Source: Bifidobacteriaceae bacterium
GTDB lineage: Bacteria > Actinomycetota > Actinomycetes > Actinomycetales > Bifidobacteriaceae
NCBI GenBank assembly: GCA_029227215.1
Contig: JAQXZM010000034.1
Location: 1 to 40,244, forward strand
Direction of reading: 5' to 3'
Length of the DNA: 40,244 nt
Below, one piece after another: positions 1 to 8,596 of the stretch (the stretch's first letter is position 1; each line of letters starts with the position of its first letter). The notes under the pieces are model-generated. The model made no database searches, had not been told where the DNA came from, and saw nothing but the letters and a program-made list of their open reading frames with translations. The translations under genes and the position numbers were made by a program.

Positions 1-18
1 GATAACCGAATCACAGTC

Positions 19-136
19 TTGCGGCGGCCATGGCCCGGGGGAAACGCCCAGCCCCATTCCGAACCTGGAAGCTAAGGCCCGGCACGGCGATGGTACTGCA
101 CCCGACAGGGTGTGGGAGAGTAGCACGCCGCCGCAC
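19..136 (+). rRNA. rrf: 5S ribosomal RNA
   Basis: Typical 5S sequence (GCGGCGGCCATGGCCCGGGGGAAACGCCCAGCCCCATTCCGAACCTGGAAGCTAAG...GGGAGAGTAGCACGCCGCCGC) with complementary ends; boundaries approximate. Confidence 0.95.
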
Positions 137-147
137 TAAACTTAACA

Positions 148-175
148 AACCCCAGACAATCGTCTGGGGTTTTTG
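148..175 (+). terminator. Rho-independent terminator of rRNA operon
   Basis: CCCCAGAC-aatc-GTCTGGGG followed by TTTTT. Confidence 0.9.
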
Positions 176-260
176 TATATTCGGATACAAGCCTTGAACC
201 GAATCTGGCTTTCGGCAAAGGCCGTCCTCTCATAAAGTGCAAGTCAGAAGGGCAGGTGTC

Positions 261-521
261 ATGGCGTACTACTTCGTACCCAAACGTTGCCCTTCCACGA
301 GCAAAATCATGTATGTACAGCGCCAGACGGCGTTGCAGGCCGCTGATCAGAGCGAGCAGGAGCGCGGCGTGCGCCTATGGGTTTACAAGTGCTCGTATTG
401 CGGCACCTGGCATCTCACGCACACCCCGCCTCGCGCAGACTTCGGTGCATCCGAATCCTTGAACTCTCGCGCCCACAAACCCCATTCCCGCAAGCGCGGC
501 TACAAGCCTCGTAGACGGTAA
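261..521 (+). CDS. Small conserved-looking hypothetical protein (MAYYFVPKRCPSTSKIMY..., one CxxC pair)
   Basis: ORF of the track with the internal ATG (MAYYFVPK) preferred; basic C-terminus; no overlap with neighbours. Confidence 0.6.
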   Translation: MAYYFVPKRCPSTSKIMYVQRQTALQAADQSEQERGVRLWVYKCSYCGTWHLTHTPPRADFGASESLNSRAHKPHSRKRGYKPRRR

Positions 522-759
522 GTTGCAAGAGGCAAATTCTACAGTCCGCTGTATCTCTTGGCGGCATCATCTCAAGCATCAGAAGCCAAAGTTCGGCTCA
601 CTATCTTCTGCCCAACTTGGCATATTGGCCAGCATTTGCCGGAATATTGGCCTCGGATGCTGGCTGGAACCGTAAGTTGGGCGGGGCTGAGCTCGCCCAA
701 CTTGGGGTCGCGTCCGGTTGGTTAGTGACCAGTTGATCACTGGCAGCAGATACGGCGGA

Positions 760-1092
760 TCACTTTTTGTTCTTGAGGCCTTTGCCGACGCCGATGATCG
801 CGTCCACAGCCATGCCGATGGCGACCGATGCGGCGGCGCTGGCGGCACCCGCGATCGCCGCCTGCACAATCTTGAGCCCCTTGGATTCGGGATTGAAGCC
901 GTGCTTGGCGACGCCTGCGCGCCATGCGCGGGTGGTGGCGGCATCCACGAGGATGGATCCCAACGAGGTCGCCACAAGGCTGAAAACGGTGCGCATGGGG
1001 CCGTTCGGATCGGCCTGGGCGCGCTCCGTACCGTCTTTCACGGCGTCATTGGCGTGATTGATCAGACGAATGATCTCTTCTTTGTGTTGCAT
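760..1092 (-). CDS. Hypothetical protein, Ala/Gly-rich C-terminal hydrophobic segment
   Basis: 110-aa ORF MQHKEEIIRLINHANDAVKD...; coherent protein composition and divergent from the downstream phosphatase. Confidence 0.65.
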   Translation of the reverse strand: MQHKEEIIRLINHANDAVKDGTERAQADPNGPMRTVFSLVATSLGSILVDAATTRAWRAGVAKHGFNPESKGLKIVQAAIAGAASAAASVAIGMAVDAIIGVGKGLKNKK

Positions 1093-1138
1093 AGGTTTAT
1101 TGTATGGCGATTCGTCGCGGGCTTGCTACAGTGGTGAT

Positions 1139-1816
1139 ATGTCGCAAGAACATTACGGTCGCATCGTTCTTCTCAGGCACGGCGAGACAGCCTGGAGCAT
1201 CTCCGGGCAGCACACGGGCCGCACGAACATCCCGCTGACGTTCACGGGCGAGGATCAGGCCCGTGATGCCGGCGAGAGGTTGCGTTCGCGCTTCCCCGAG
1301 GGGTTCCCGCCCGATCATATCTTCGTCTCCCCGCTGGAGCGCGCCCAGTCCACGGCGCAGCTCGCGGGATTCACCAATTACCAGGTCACGTCGCAAATCG
1401 CCGAGTGGGACTATGGCCCCGCGGAGGGGCGCACCCGTTCGATGATGGCACAGGCGCTGGGCGTGCCGTCGTGGAACGTGTGGGACACCGGCCCGCTGGA
1501 CCTGCCGGAGGACCTTCAGGGCGAGCACAACGAGATGCTGCCGGATGGCACGATGGTGCACGTCGTCAACGGCCGCGGCGAATCTGCGGAGGACGCAGCG
1601 CGCCGTACAAGTGGCCTGCTTGACACGATTGAGCCGATTCTGCTTGGCGGCGAGGACGTGCTGTGCGTGGCGCACGCGCACATCCTGCGCCTGCTCACCT
1701 CCGTGTGGCTCGGCCAGCCGGCGGATTTCGCCCGCCATCTCGAACTGGACACCGCGCATTTCGCAATCCTGGGCTTCCACAATGACGAACATGTGATTGA
1801 GGCCTGGAACCTTTAG
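1139..1816 (+). CDS. Histidine phosphatase family protein (phosphoglycerate mutase-like)
   Basis: N-terminal LRHGETAWS (RHG motif), SPLERAQSTAQLAG, C-terminal VAHAHILR; internal ATG at 1139 preferred over 1058. Confidence 0.9.
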   Translation: MSQEHYGRIVLLRHGETAWSISGQHTGRTNIPLTFTGEDQARDAGERLRSRFPEGFPPDHIFVSPLERAQSTAQLAGFTNYQVTSQIAEWDYGPAEGRTRSMMAQALGVPSWNVWDTGPLDLPEDLQGEHNEMLPDGTMVHVVNGRGESAEDAARRTSGLLDTIEPILLGGEDVLCVAHAHILRLLTSVWLGQPADFARHLELDTAHFAILGFHNDEHVIEAWNL

Positions 1817-1824
1817 AACCGCCG

Positions 1825-1884
1825 AACCGCAGAAGTCGAACACGTGTCGAACAAACGACATAACGTCGAACTTCTGCGGTTTTT
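1825..1884 (+). terminator. Putative terminator after phosphatase gene
   Basis: AACCGCAGAAG ... CTTCTGCGGTT followed by TTT. Confidence 0.7.
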
Positions 1885-2009
1885 GCCTCTTCTTCCGCCC
1901 ATCGTTCCCTTATTTTGTGTGTTGCGGGGCTATCTCGTGATAACCTAAAACAGGTAATAAGCTTTACTCCGTCCCTCAGTGCTGAGGGGTGGGAGGAGGG
2001 AAGAGGCAT

Positions 2010-2864
2010 ATGATCACTATGATCGGAAAGTCCATCCGACGGTGGTGGGCGTTATTCACTTTGCCTACGTTCTTGGCGTTCATTTTGGGGTTCCTCGCGC
2101 CATTCGTGATTGGCGTGTACCTGAGCTTCACGAAGTTCACGACCCTCTCGAACGCTAAGTGGATGGGTACGAGAAACTATCAGCGTGCATTGTCGGATCC
2201 GATTTTCTGGCACGCGCTGTGGTACACCACACTGTTCACGATCATCACCACGATCATCATCAACGTGGTGGCGTTCGCCATCGCCTACATGTTCACCAAG
2301 GCGCTCAAAGGCGCGACGCTGTTCCGCACGGTCTTCTTCATGCCGAACCTCATCGGCGGCATCATCCTGGGCTATGTGTGGCAGCTGCTGCTCAACGGCG
2401 TGCTGGCGCATTGGGGCGTCACGCTCACCTACTCTGAGGTCTACGGTTTCTGGGGCCTGGTCATCCTGCTGTGCTGGCAGCAGATCGGCTACATGATGGT
2501 CATCTATATCGCCGGCATGCAGGCGCTGCCGAGCGACGTGATGGAAGCCGCGGCAGTGGATGGCGCGTCCGGCTCGCAGACGCTGTTCCATGTGACGATT
2601 CCGCTCATGATGCCGTCCATCACCGTGTGCACGTTCCTCACGATCACCAACGGCTTCAAGCTGTTCGATCAGAACCTCGCGCTCACCAACGGCGCTCCGT
2701 CGAAGATGTCTGAAATGCTCGCCTTGAACATCTACAACACCTTCTATGGCCGCCCGGGCTTCGAAGGCGTCGGCCAGGCGAAGGCCGTGATCTTCTTCAT
2801 CATCGTCGCCATCATTTCTCTTCTGCAGAACAAGCTGACCACGCGCAAGGAGGTGGAAGCCTGA
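2010..2864 (+). CDS. Sugar ABC transporter permease (MalF/UgpA-type)
   Basis: Six-TM permease with EAAAVDGASGSQTLFHVTIPLMMPS (EAA loop); purine-rich RBS gggaggagggaagagg before ATG 2010. Confidence 0.92.
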   Translation: MITMIGKSIRRWWALFTLPTFLAFILGFLAPFVIGVYLSFTKFTTLSNAKWMGTRNYQRALSDPIFWHALWYTTLFTIITTIIINVVAFAIAYMFTKALKGATLFRTVFFMPNLIGGIILGYVWQLLLNGVLAHWGVTLTYSEVYGFWGLVILLCWQQIGYMMVIYIAGMQALPSDVMEAAAVDGASGSQTLFHVTIPLMMPSITVCTFLTITNGFKLFDQNLALTNGAPSKMSEMLALNIYNTFYGRPGFEGVGQAKAVIFFIIVAIISLLQNKLTTRKEVEA

Positions 2865-5203
2865 TGTTCAAGCCGTATCACCAGAACGATAACGACGATT
2901 CCCCCAAGGCAGATCCCAGCGAAGTGAACGGGATGTTCGACATCCTTGATGCCGCGGGCGAACACAAGGTGGAGCCTGCCGCTCCTGCGCAGCCCGCTGC
3001 TGGGGCTGCTGGTGCGGCTCAGCCTGCTGGCGAGCAGATCGATTTCGACGCAGCGCTCAAGCAGGCCGACATCAAGCCTCTTGACATGGCGGGTGCCAAG
3101 CCCGCTGGCGTGGAGACCGTTGATTTCTCCGCCGTGGGCAAGCCGGTGACGGTGGCCCAGGCCGTGGCGAACACGACGACGGCCGTGGTGGGCAATTCCG
3201 CTGCCGCCGCGCAGCCTGCCGCTGTGGCTGCCGCTGCCGTGGCGAATGGCGCGCCGATGACGCCGGCTGCCGCGCCGGTTGCACTTGGTGCTCCTGCTGC
3301 TCCGGTCGCCGCACAGCCTGTGGCTCCTGTGACTGCCGCTCAGCCAGGTGCCCCTGCTCAGCCGGCTCTCGCACAGCCGGCTGCTGCACAGCCGGTCGTT
3401 GCTCAACCGATTGCGCAGACCGAGAACTTCGCGTTCCCCGCGCCGGTGGCGACGCCGGCATCCGCGACCGTTCAGACGGATGTCTCCGACCTCCCGCCGG
3501 TCATTCCACAGCCTGCCGCGAATCAGCCTGTTGTGGCTCAGCCAGTTGCCGAGGCAGCCGCCAATGAGGCACCTGCGGCGGCAGTGAAGTTCGATCAGAC
3601 CGAGAAGCCGGTGGCGAATGTGCTCACGCCGGCCGCCAGCGCGCCGATTGCGTTCGATGCGGCTGAGAAGCCGGTGAATGAGGTTGCCCCGGAGCTTGCC
3701 AAGCCTGCGGAGCCCGTGGTTGAGGCGAAGGCTGAGAAGCCTGCTGCCGAGACCATCGATTTCACGGCTGCCGAGAAGCCGGCCGAGGGCGCCGCTGCTG
3801 CTCCGGCCGAGGTCGCTCCTGTGGCTCCCGCCGTGGATGCGCCCGCTGCGGCGCCCGCTGCCGCCAGCGCAGAGGCAGAGGCCAAGGCTGATGCCGCAAA
3901 GGCTGATGTTGCTGAGGCTGCTGCAGAGGTCAAGGATGAAGCCAAGGCAGAAGCAAAGGCGGCGGATGTCCAGACGGAGCCCGCAGCCCAGCCCGCGCCG
4001 GTCGCTGCTGCAGCGCCTGCGGTTCCCGTTGCGCCTGCAATCCCTGCGGTTCCTGCGGCTTCGGCGGCAAAGCCTGCCGCGGCGGTTGCCGCATCTATGC
4101 CCCCAGTGAAGGTCGCGCCTGCCGCCAAGCAGTCAACCGTCAAGCAGGCCGCTGCCAAGCCGGTCGTGGCGCCAGCCGCCGCTTCGGCCACGAAGACGGC
4201 TCCGACACCGGCTGCCGCTCCCGCACCTGCCGGCAACGCGGCGCCCGCCGCGGTCGTTGCCAAGACTCCGGCTCCCGCAGCCGGCAATGGCGGCGGCAAA
4301 GACGGTGGCAAGGGCAAGAAAGGCAAGAAGAAGAGCGATGACGAATCCTTCGGTCGCTCCGGCATGCTCAGCAAGGTGCGCCACGGCACCGCATGGACGG
4401 TGTTCTTCGCCATCCTCTCGCTGCTGTGGATCTACCCGATCGTGCTGGTCTTCATCAACTCGTTCAAGAAGAAGCAGTTCATCACGGGTTCCGCCACCTT
4501 CGAGCTGCCGAACGATGCGAACTGGGCGGGCCTCGACAACTACTATCGCGGTGTTGAACAGACGAACCTCTTCGCAAGCTTCGGCTGGACCGTGTTCATC
4601 ACGGTGGGCGCCGTCGCGCTGATCCTTGTGTGCACGAGCATGTGCGCATGGTGGATTGTGCGAGTCAACAACCTGTTCGCCAAGATCATCTACATGCTGT
4701 TCCTGTTCAATATGATCGTGCCGTTCCAGATGGTCATGTATCCGCTGTCGAAGATCGCCAACATGATGGGCCTCGACACCCCGTGGGGCCTGTGGATCAT
4801 CTACCTGGGCTTCGGCGCGGGCCTGTCGGTGTTCATGTTCACCGGTGTCATCAAGGGCCTGCCCGCCGAGATCGAGGAATCCGCCATGATTGACGGCGCG
4901 TCCGTGCCGCAGACGTTCTTCGGCATCGTGTGGCCGATGATGAAGCCGTCGATGGTGTCCGTTGCGATTTTGCAGACCATGTGGATCTGGAACGACTACC
5001 TTCTGCCGTACCTGATCCTCGACATGAAGAAGTACAAGACCATGTCGATCGCCGTGCAATACCTCAAGGGTGGCTTCGGCTCCATCGATATGGGCGCCAT
5101 GATGGGCTGCCTGGTGCTCGCCATGCTGCCAATCATCATCTTCTACCTTGTGTGCCAGAAGTACATCATCGCTGGTGTGACTGCTGGCGCAGTCAAGGGC
5201 TGA
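2864..5203 (+). CDS. Carbohydrate ABC transporter permease (MalG-type) with a ~500-aa Ala/Pro-rich N-terminal extension
   Basis: C-terminal ~270 aa is a classical permease (EESAMIDGASVPQTFFGIVWPMMKPS); overlaps the preceding stop as TGATG; extension is in frame throughout. Confidence 0.9.
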   Translation: MFKPYHQNDNDDSPKADPSEVNGMFDILDAAGEHKVEPAAPAQPAAGAAGAAQPAGEQIDFDAALKQADIKPLDMAGAKPAGVETVDFSAVGKPVTVAQAVANTTTAVVGNSAAAAQPAAVAAAAVANGAPMTPAAAPVALGAPAAPVAAQPVAPVTAAQPGAPAQPALAQPAAAQPVVAQPIAQTENFAFPAPVATPASATVQTDVSDLPPVIPQPAANQPVVAQPVAEAAANEAPAAAVKFDQTEKPVANVLTPAASAPIAFDAAEKPVNEVAPELAKPAEPVVEAKAEKPAAETIDFTAAEKPAEGAAAAPAEVAPVAPAVDAPAAAPAAASAEAEAKADAAKADVAEAAAEVKDEAKAEAKAADVQTEPAAQPAPVAAAAPAVPVAPAIPAVPAASAAKPAAAVAASMPPVKVAPAAKQSTVKQAAAKPVVAPAAASATKTAPTPAAAPAPAGNAAPAAVVAKTPAPAAGNGGGKDGGKGKKGKKKSDDESFGRSGMLSKVRHGTAWTVFFAILSLLWIYPIVLVFINSFKKKQFITGSATFELPNDANWAGLDNYYRGVEQTNLFASFGWTVFITVGAVALILVCTSMCAWWIVRVNNLFAKIIYMLFLFNMIVPFQMVMYPLSKIANMMGLDTPWGLWIIYLGFGAGLSVFMFTGVIKGLPAEIEESAMIDGASVPQTFFGIVWPMMKPSMVSVAILQTMWIWNDYLLPYLILDMKKYKTMSIAVQYLKGGFGSIDMGAMMGCLVLAMLPIIIFYLVCQKYIIAGVTAGAVKG

Positions 5204-5228
5204 TACGTTTCCCGAACCCTTCCTGATG

Positions 5229-5267
5229 GCGGGGCCTGTGGATTGCCACAGGCCCCGCTTTTTGCGT
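5229..5267 (+). terminator. Rho-independent terminator after permease genes
   Basis: GCGGGGCCTGTGG-attg-CCACAGGCCCCGC followed by TTTTT. Confidence 0.9.
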
Positions 5268-5352
5268 GCTGCGGGGTGGGGATGGGACGGAATGAGACTG
5301 GCCGCGGCGTCTGGCCGCGGTGTCTGCCCGCAGCGTCTGGGGAATCGGCACC

Positions 5353-5522
5353 GTGTGCGTGACGGCGCACCCAGTGGGCTGGTTGCCGGTTGCCGTCGCG
5401 GGAATCGGCCGTCGATCGGGTACCCGTGTGCGCGGTGGCGCACCCGGCTGGCGGATAGGTGGAGGAAAGGGTCTCGGCGGCTGCTTATCTCGGCTCTCGT
5501 GTGCGCGGTGGCGCACCCGGTG
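5353..5522. repeat. Three ~22-bp hairpin-bearing direct repeats at exact 73-bp spacing
   Basis: GTGTGCGTGACGGCGCACCC (5353), GTGTGCGCGGTGGCGCACCCGG (5426), GTGTGCGCGGTGGCGCACCCGG (5499); core GTGCGC-ggtg-GCGCAC. Confidence 0.85.
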
Positions 5523-5656
5523 GACGGATGGGAGGGGCAGCAGGGCGACGTGATGGCCGAAACGCGCCTTGCGACACACGCGGAATTGTGATGATTGTGT
5601 GAAGATGTGGATCCGAGCCAGCACCGATCCAAGGAAACCTCGACAGGCCGCCTGTG

Positions 5657-5722
5657 CCCGCTCCGCGCCCGCTCCGCGCCTGCCCCGCGCCTGCCCCGTG
5701 CCCGCTCCGCGCCCGCCCCACG
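5657..5722. repeat. 11-bp tandem repeat, 6 copies
   Basis: CCCGCTCCGCG/CCCGCTCCGCG/CCTGCCCCGCG/CCTGCCCCGTG/CCCGCTCCGCG/CCCGCCCCACG. Confidence 0.9.
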
Positions 5723-6065
5723 CCGCCATTTCCGCGCCATTCCTGCGCCGTCTCCGCCCCTCCGCACAGATGCCCCAACCGCCGCCTCCCTTGCACACGC
5801 GCCTTGCGGCAGGCTGGGTGTTCGATTATTTTTTCGGCGTGTCGTACAGCTCAAGGCGATTCACCCTGCTGGTTTGGGTTACAATGATTGCAGATTCGCG
5901 GGAATACCAGATGGGTTTGCAGCGAAAACATCGCGAACAGACCGGGGAGCGGTCTGGGAAAATGCAGATTCCGTTTGAGTGTTCTTGTGGATTGACGCAT
6001 AATAGGTTTGTGAAACAGTCAGGGGCGAGGTTGCCCCAGGCATTCATCGAGAGAAAGGTTCGACG

Positions 6066-7412
6066 ATGAATCGAAACGTGAAGAAGGCCGCCAGCGTTAT
6101 CGCTGTGGCCGCCATGTCCATGGCCGGACTCGCCGCGTGCGGTTCCAAGTCCAACGACGCCGGTGGCTCCTCCAAGGGCGGCAAGGTCTACTACCTGAAC
6201 TTCAAGCCTGAGGCAGCCGACGCATGGAACACCCTCGCGTCCAAGTACCAGAGCGAGACGGGCACCGAGGTCAAGGTCGTCACCGCAGCCTCCGGCACCT
6301 ACGAGTCCACGCTGAAGTCCGAGATGGACAAGGACGAGGCCCCGACGCTGTTCCAGGTCAACGGCCCTGTCGGCCTGGCGACCTGGGAATCCTACTGCGC
6401 CGACATGAGCGACACCGAGCCCTACGCTCAGCTCAACGACCAGTCCGTGGCCCTCAAGAATTCCGATGGCACCGTCGTCGCCGTCCCGTATGTGAACGAG
6501 ACCTACGGCATCATCTACAACAAGGACCTGCTCAACAAGTACTTCGCGCTCTCCGATGCGAAGGTCAAGTCCGTGGACGAGATCAAGTCCTTCGATACCC
6601 TCAAGGAAGTCGCTGATGACATCCAGGCCCACAAGACCGACCTGGGCGTTGACGGCGCCTTCACCTCCGCCGGCTTCGACAGCTCCTCCGACTGGCGCTT
6701 CAAGACCCACCTGGCGAACATGCCTCTGTACTACGAGTTCAAGGACGACAACGTCACCAACGAGCCCGCCACCATCAAGGGCACGTACCTGAACAACTAC
6801 AAGAACATCTTCGACCTGTACATCACCGACTCCACCACGGATCCGTCGCTCCTCAGCTCCAAGACCGAGACCGATGCCGAGACCGAGTTCTCCGGCAACA
6901 AGGCCGTGTTCTTCCAGAACGGCACCTGGGCCTGGACCAACCTGCAGAAGGCTGGCATGAGCGCTGACTCCCTGGGCATGCTCCCGATCTACATCGGCGT
7001 GCAGGGCGAAGAGAAGCAGGGCCTGACCACCGGTTCCGAGAACTACTGGTGCATCAACAACAACGCGTCCGATGCCGACAAGAAGGCCACCAAGGAATTC
7101 CTCAAGTGGCTCATCACCTCTGACGAAGGCAAGTCCGCCCTCACCAACGACATGGGCTTCGTGACCCCGTTCAAGAGCATGAACGACGAGGAGACCGACA
7201 ACCCGCTGGTGAAGATCGCCAAGGCTGATACCGCCAACACCGAGACGACCTCCGTCAACTGGGTGTTCAGCATGATGCCTTCCGAGAACTGGAAGAACGG
7301 CGTGGGTAGCGCACTGCTCAACTACGCTCAGGGCACCGGTTCCTGGGACGACGTCCAGAAGGCTTTCGTGGACGGCTGGGCAACTGAGTACAACCTGACT
7401 CACGAAAGCTGA
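6066..7412 (+). CDS. ABC transporter extracellular sugar-binding lipoprotein
   Basis: Lipobox MSMAGLAACGSKSND; family 1 solute-binding features (FQVNGPVGLATWESYCADMS, VPYVNETYGIIYNKDLL); RBS gagagaaagg. Confidence 0.93.
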   Translation: MNRNVKKAASVIAVAAMSMAGLAACGSKSNDAGGSSKGGKVYYLNFKPEAADAWNTLASKYQSETGTEVKVVTAASGTYESTLKSEMDKDEAPTLFQVNGPVGLATWESYCADMSDTEPYAQLNDQSVALKNSDGTVVAVPYVNETYGIIYNKDLLNKYFALSDAKVKSVDEIKSFDTLKEVADDIQAHKTDLGVDGAFTSAGFDSSSDWRFKTHLANMPLYYEFKDDNVTNEPATIKGTYLNNYKNIFDLYITDSTTDPSLLSSKTETDAETEFSGNKAVFFQNGTWAWTNLQKAGMSADSLGMLPIYIGVQGEEKQGLTTGSENYWCINNNASDADKKATKEFLKWLITSDEGKSALTNDMGFVTPFKSMNDEETDNPLVKIAKADTANTETTSVNWVFSMMPSENWKNGVGSALLNYAQGTGSWDDVQKAFVDGWATEYNLTHES

Positions 7413-7438
7413 ACGCGCTGATATCTCTTAACGCCTGA

Positions 7439-7473
7439 ACCGCTTGGGTGCATGAGGATGCACCCAAGCGGCG
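7439..7473 (+). terminator. Hairpin after solute-binding protein gene
   Basis: CGCTTGGGTGCAT-gagg-ATGCACCCAAGCG; second hairpin follows. Confidence 0.7.
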
Positions 7474-7496
7474 ACGGCAACTCCTAACCCCCTTCC

Positions 7497-7552
7497 TGAT
7501 GGTGGCGCTCGCGACTGCAAGGTCGCAGGCGCCACCATTCCGTTTGTTTGAA
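7497..7552 (+). terminator. Second hairpin/terminator-like structure
   Basis: GATGGTGGCGCtCGCGAC-tgcaag-GTCGCaGGCGCCACCATTC then T-rich. Confidence 0.65.
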
Positions 7553-7649
7553 GATCGACGGTAAGCTGAATCATTGACCAGTAAGCAGTGCAATCACGCG
7601 CACGTCGACGGATCGCGCACAGAAGACACAGAAAGGCGGCGGCACACCG

Positions 7650-8318
7650 ATGAGTTCCCTTTTCGATTACGATTCCCCCTTCATGCGGGGGCTCGAATGG
7701 CTCGTCGACGTCATCTGGGTCAACATCCTGCTCATCGTCACATCGCTGCCGGTCGTCACCATCGGCGCGGCGCTCACCGCGTCCTATGACTCGCTGCGCC
7801 GCATCCGCGAGGGCGAGGGGCACGTGACGCGCGCATACTTCCGCGCGTTCGCCGCGAACTTCGGCAAGGCCACGGCGCTGTGGGCGGTGTACGGGATCAT
7901 CGGCGCCGGGCTCGCCTACACGTGGATCGTGCTGCGCATCGACGGGCTGCTCATCCCCAAGATCGCGTTCAGCGTACTGTGGGTTATCGGCTTCGAATGG
8001 GTGTGGTACCTGCAGTCCCGCTTCGAGAACACGGTGGGCGTCACGCTGCGCAATTCCCTCCTTTTTGGGATTTCCTATGCGATGGCGACGATCGCGCTCG
8101 CCGCCATCGACGCGATTGCGATCTATGTGCTCTACGCCAGCTTCATGTACTTCATTCAGGGCCTGTTCCTGCTGGTGGTGCTGGGGCCGGGATTCGTGCT
8201 GTCGATCCATGTGCCGATTCTCGAACGGGTCATGAAACCGCAGATCCAGGCCGGGAAGCAGGCTCGCACACAGGCGGATGCCGAGGAGCCGACGCAGGCC
8301 GACGAATCGGGCGCGTGA
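7650..8318 (+). CDS. DUF624 / YesL family membrane protein
   Basis: FMRGLEWLVDVIWVNILLIVTSLPVVTIGAALTASYDSLRRIREGEGHVTRAYFRAFAANFGKATALW is the characteristic DUF624 pattern; follows sugar ABC genes. Confidence 0.88.
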   Translation: MSSLFDYDSPFMRGLEWLVDVIWVNILLIVTSLPVVTIGAALTASYDSLRRIREGEGHVTRAYFRAFAANFGKATALWAVYGIIGAGLAYTWIVLRIDGLLIPKIAFSVLWVIGFEWVWYLQSRFENTVGVTLRNSLLFGISYAMATIALAAIDAIAIYVLYASFMYFIQGLFLLVVLGPGFVLSIHVPILERVMKPQIQAGKQARTQADAEEPTQADESGA

Positions 8319-8596
8319 ATCGCCCCGTTCGTGCCGCCGTTGCGGTACGATTCAAATCGATGTGAGCTACGCTAGCGTCAGTCTCCCTCGCGGACCTTCC
8401 GTAGAATAATCCGCAGGACTATCCATGGAGCTTTTCGCGTGACCTTTCGCGGTGCTTTCTGCGGGATAATCCACGGGAATTTCTCGGGGCCGTATGACTT
8501 GGGGTTATTCGAGTTCAGGAGACACCTGGCGGGCGGGAACATGCGCGACAGCCATGCAACCATGAGCAACCATGCAACCATGAGAGGGGTGGTCCG

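Noticed and set aside
5353-5522. CRISPR-like interpretation of 22-bp repeats at 73-bp spacing
   Set aside because: Only three copies, internal palindrome, spacers ~51 bp and no cas genes.
4133-5854. 573-aa minus-strand ORF opposite the permease and intergenic region
   Set aside because: Arg/His/Gly-rich composition typical of antisense frames in GC-rich DNA; overlaps a clear permease.
5203-6065. Several + strand ORFs in the intergenic region (5226-5591, 5569-6069, etc.)
   Set aside because: Built on GC-rich repeats, no RBS or domain, mutually overlapping.
5826-7403. 525-aa minus-strand ORF
   Set aside because: Exact antisense of the solute-binding protein; Val/Gly/Leu-biased shadow frame.
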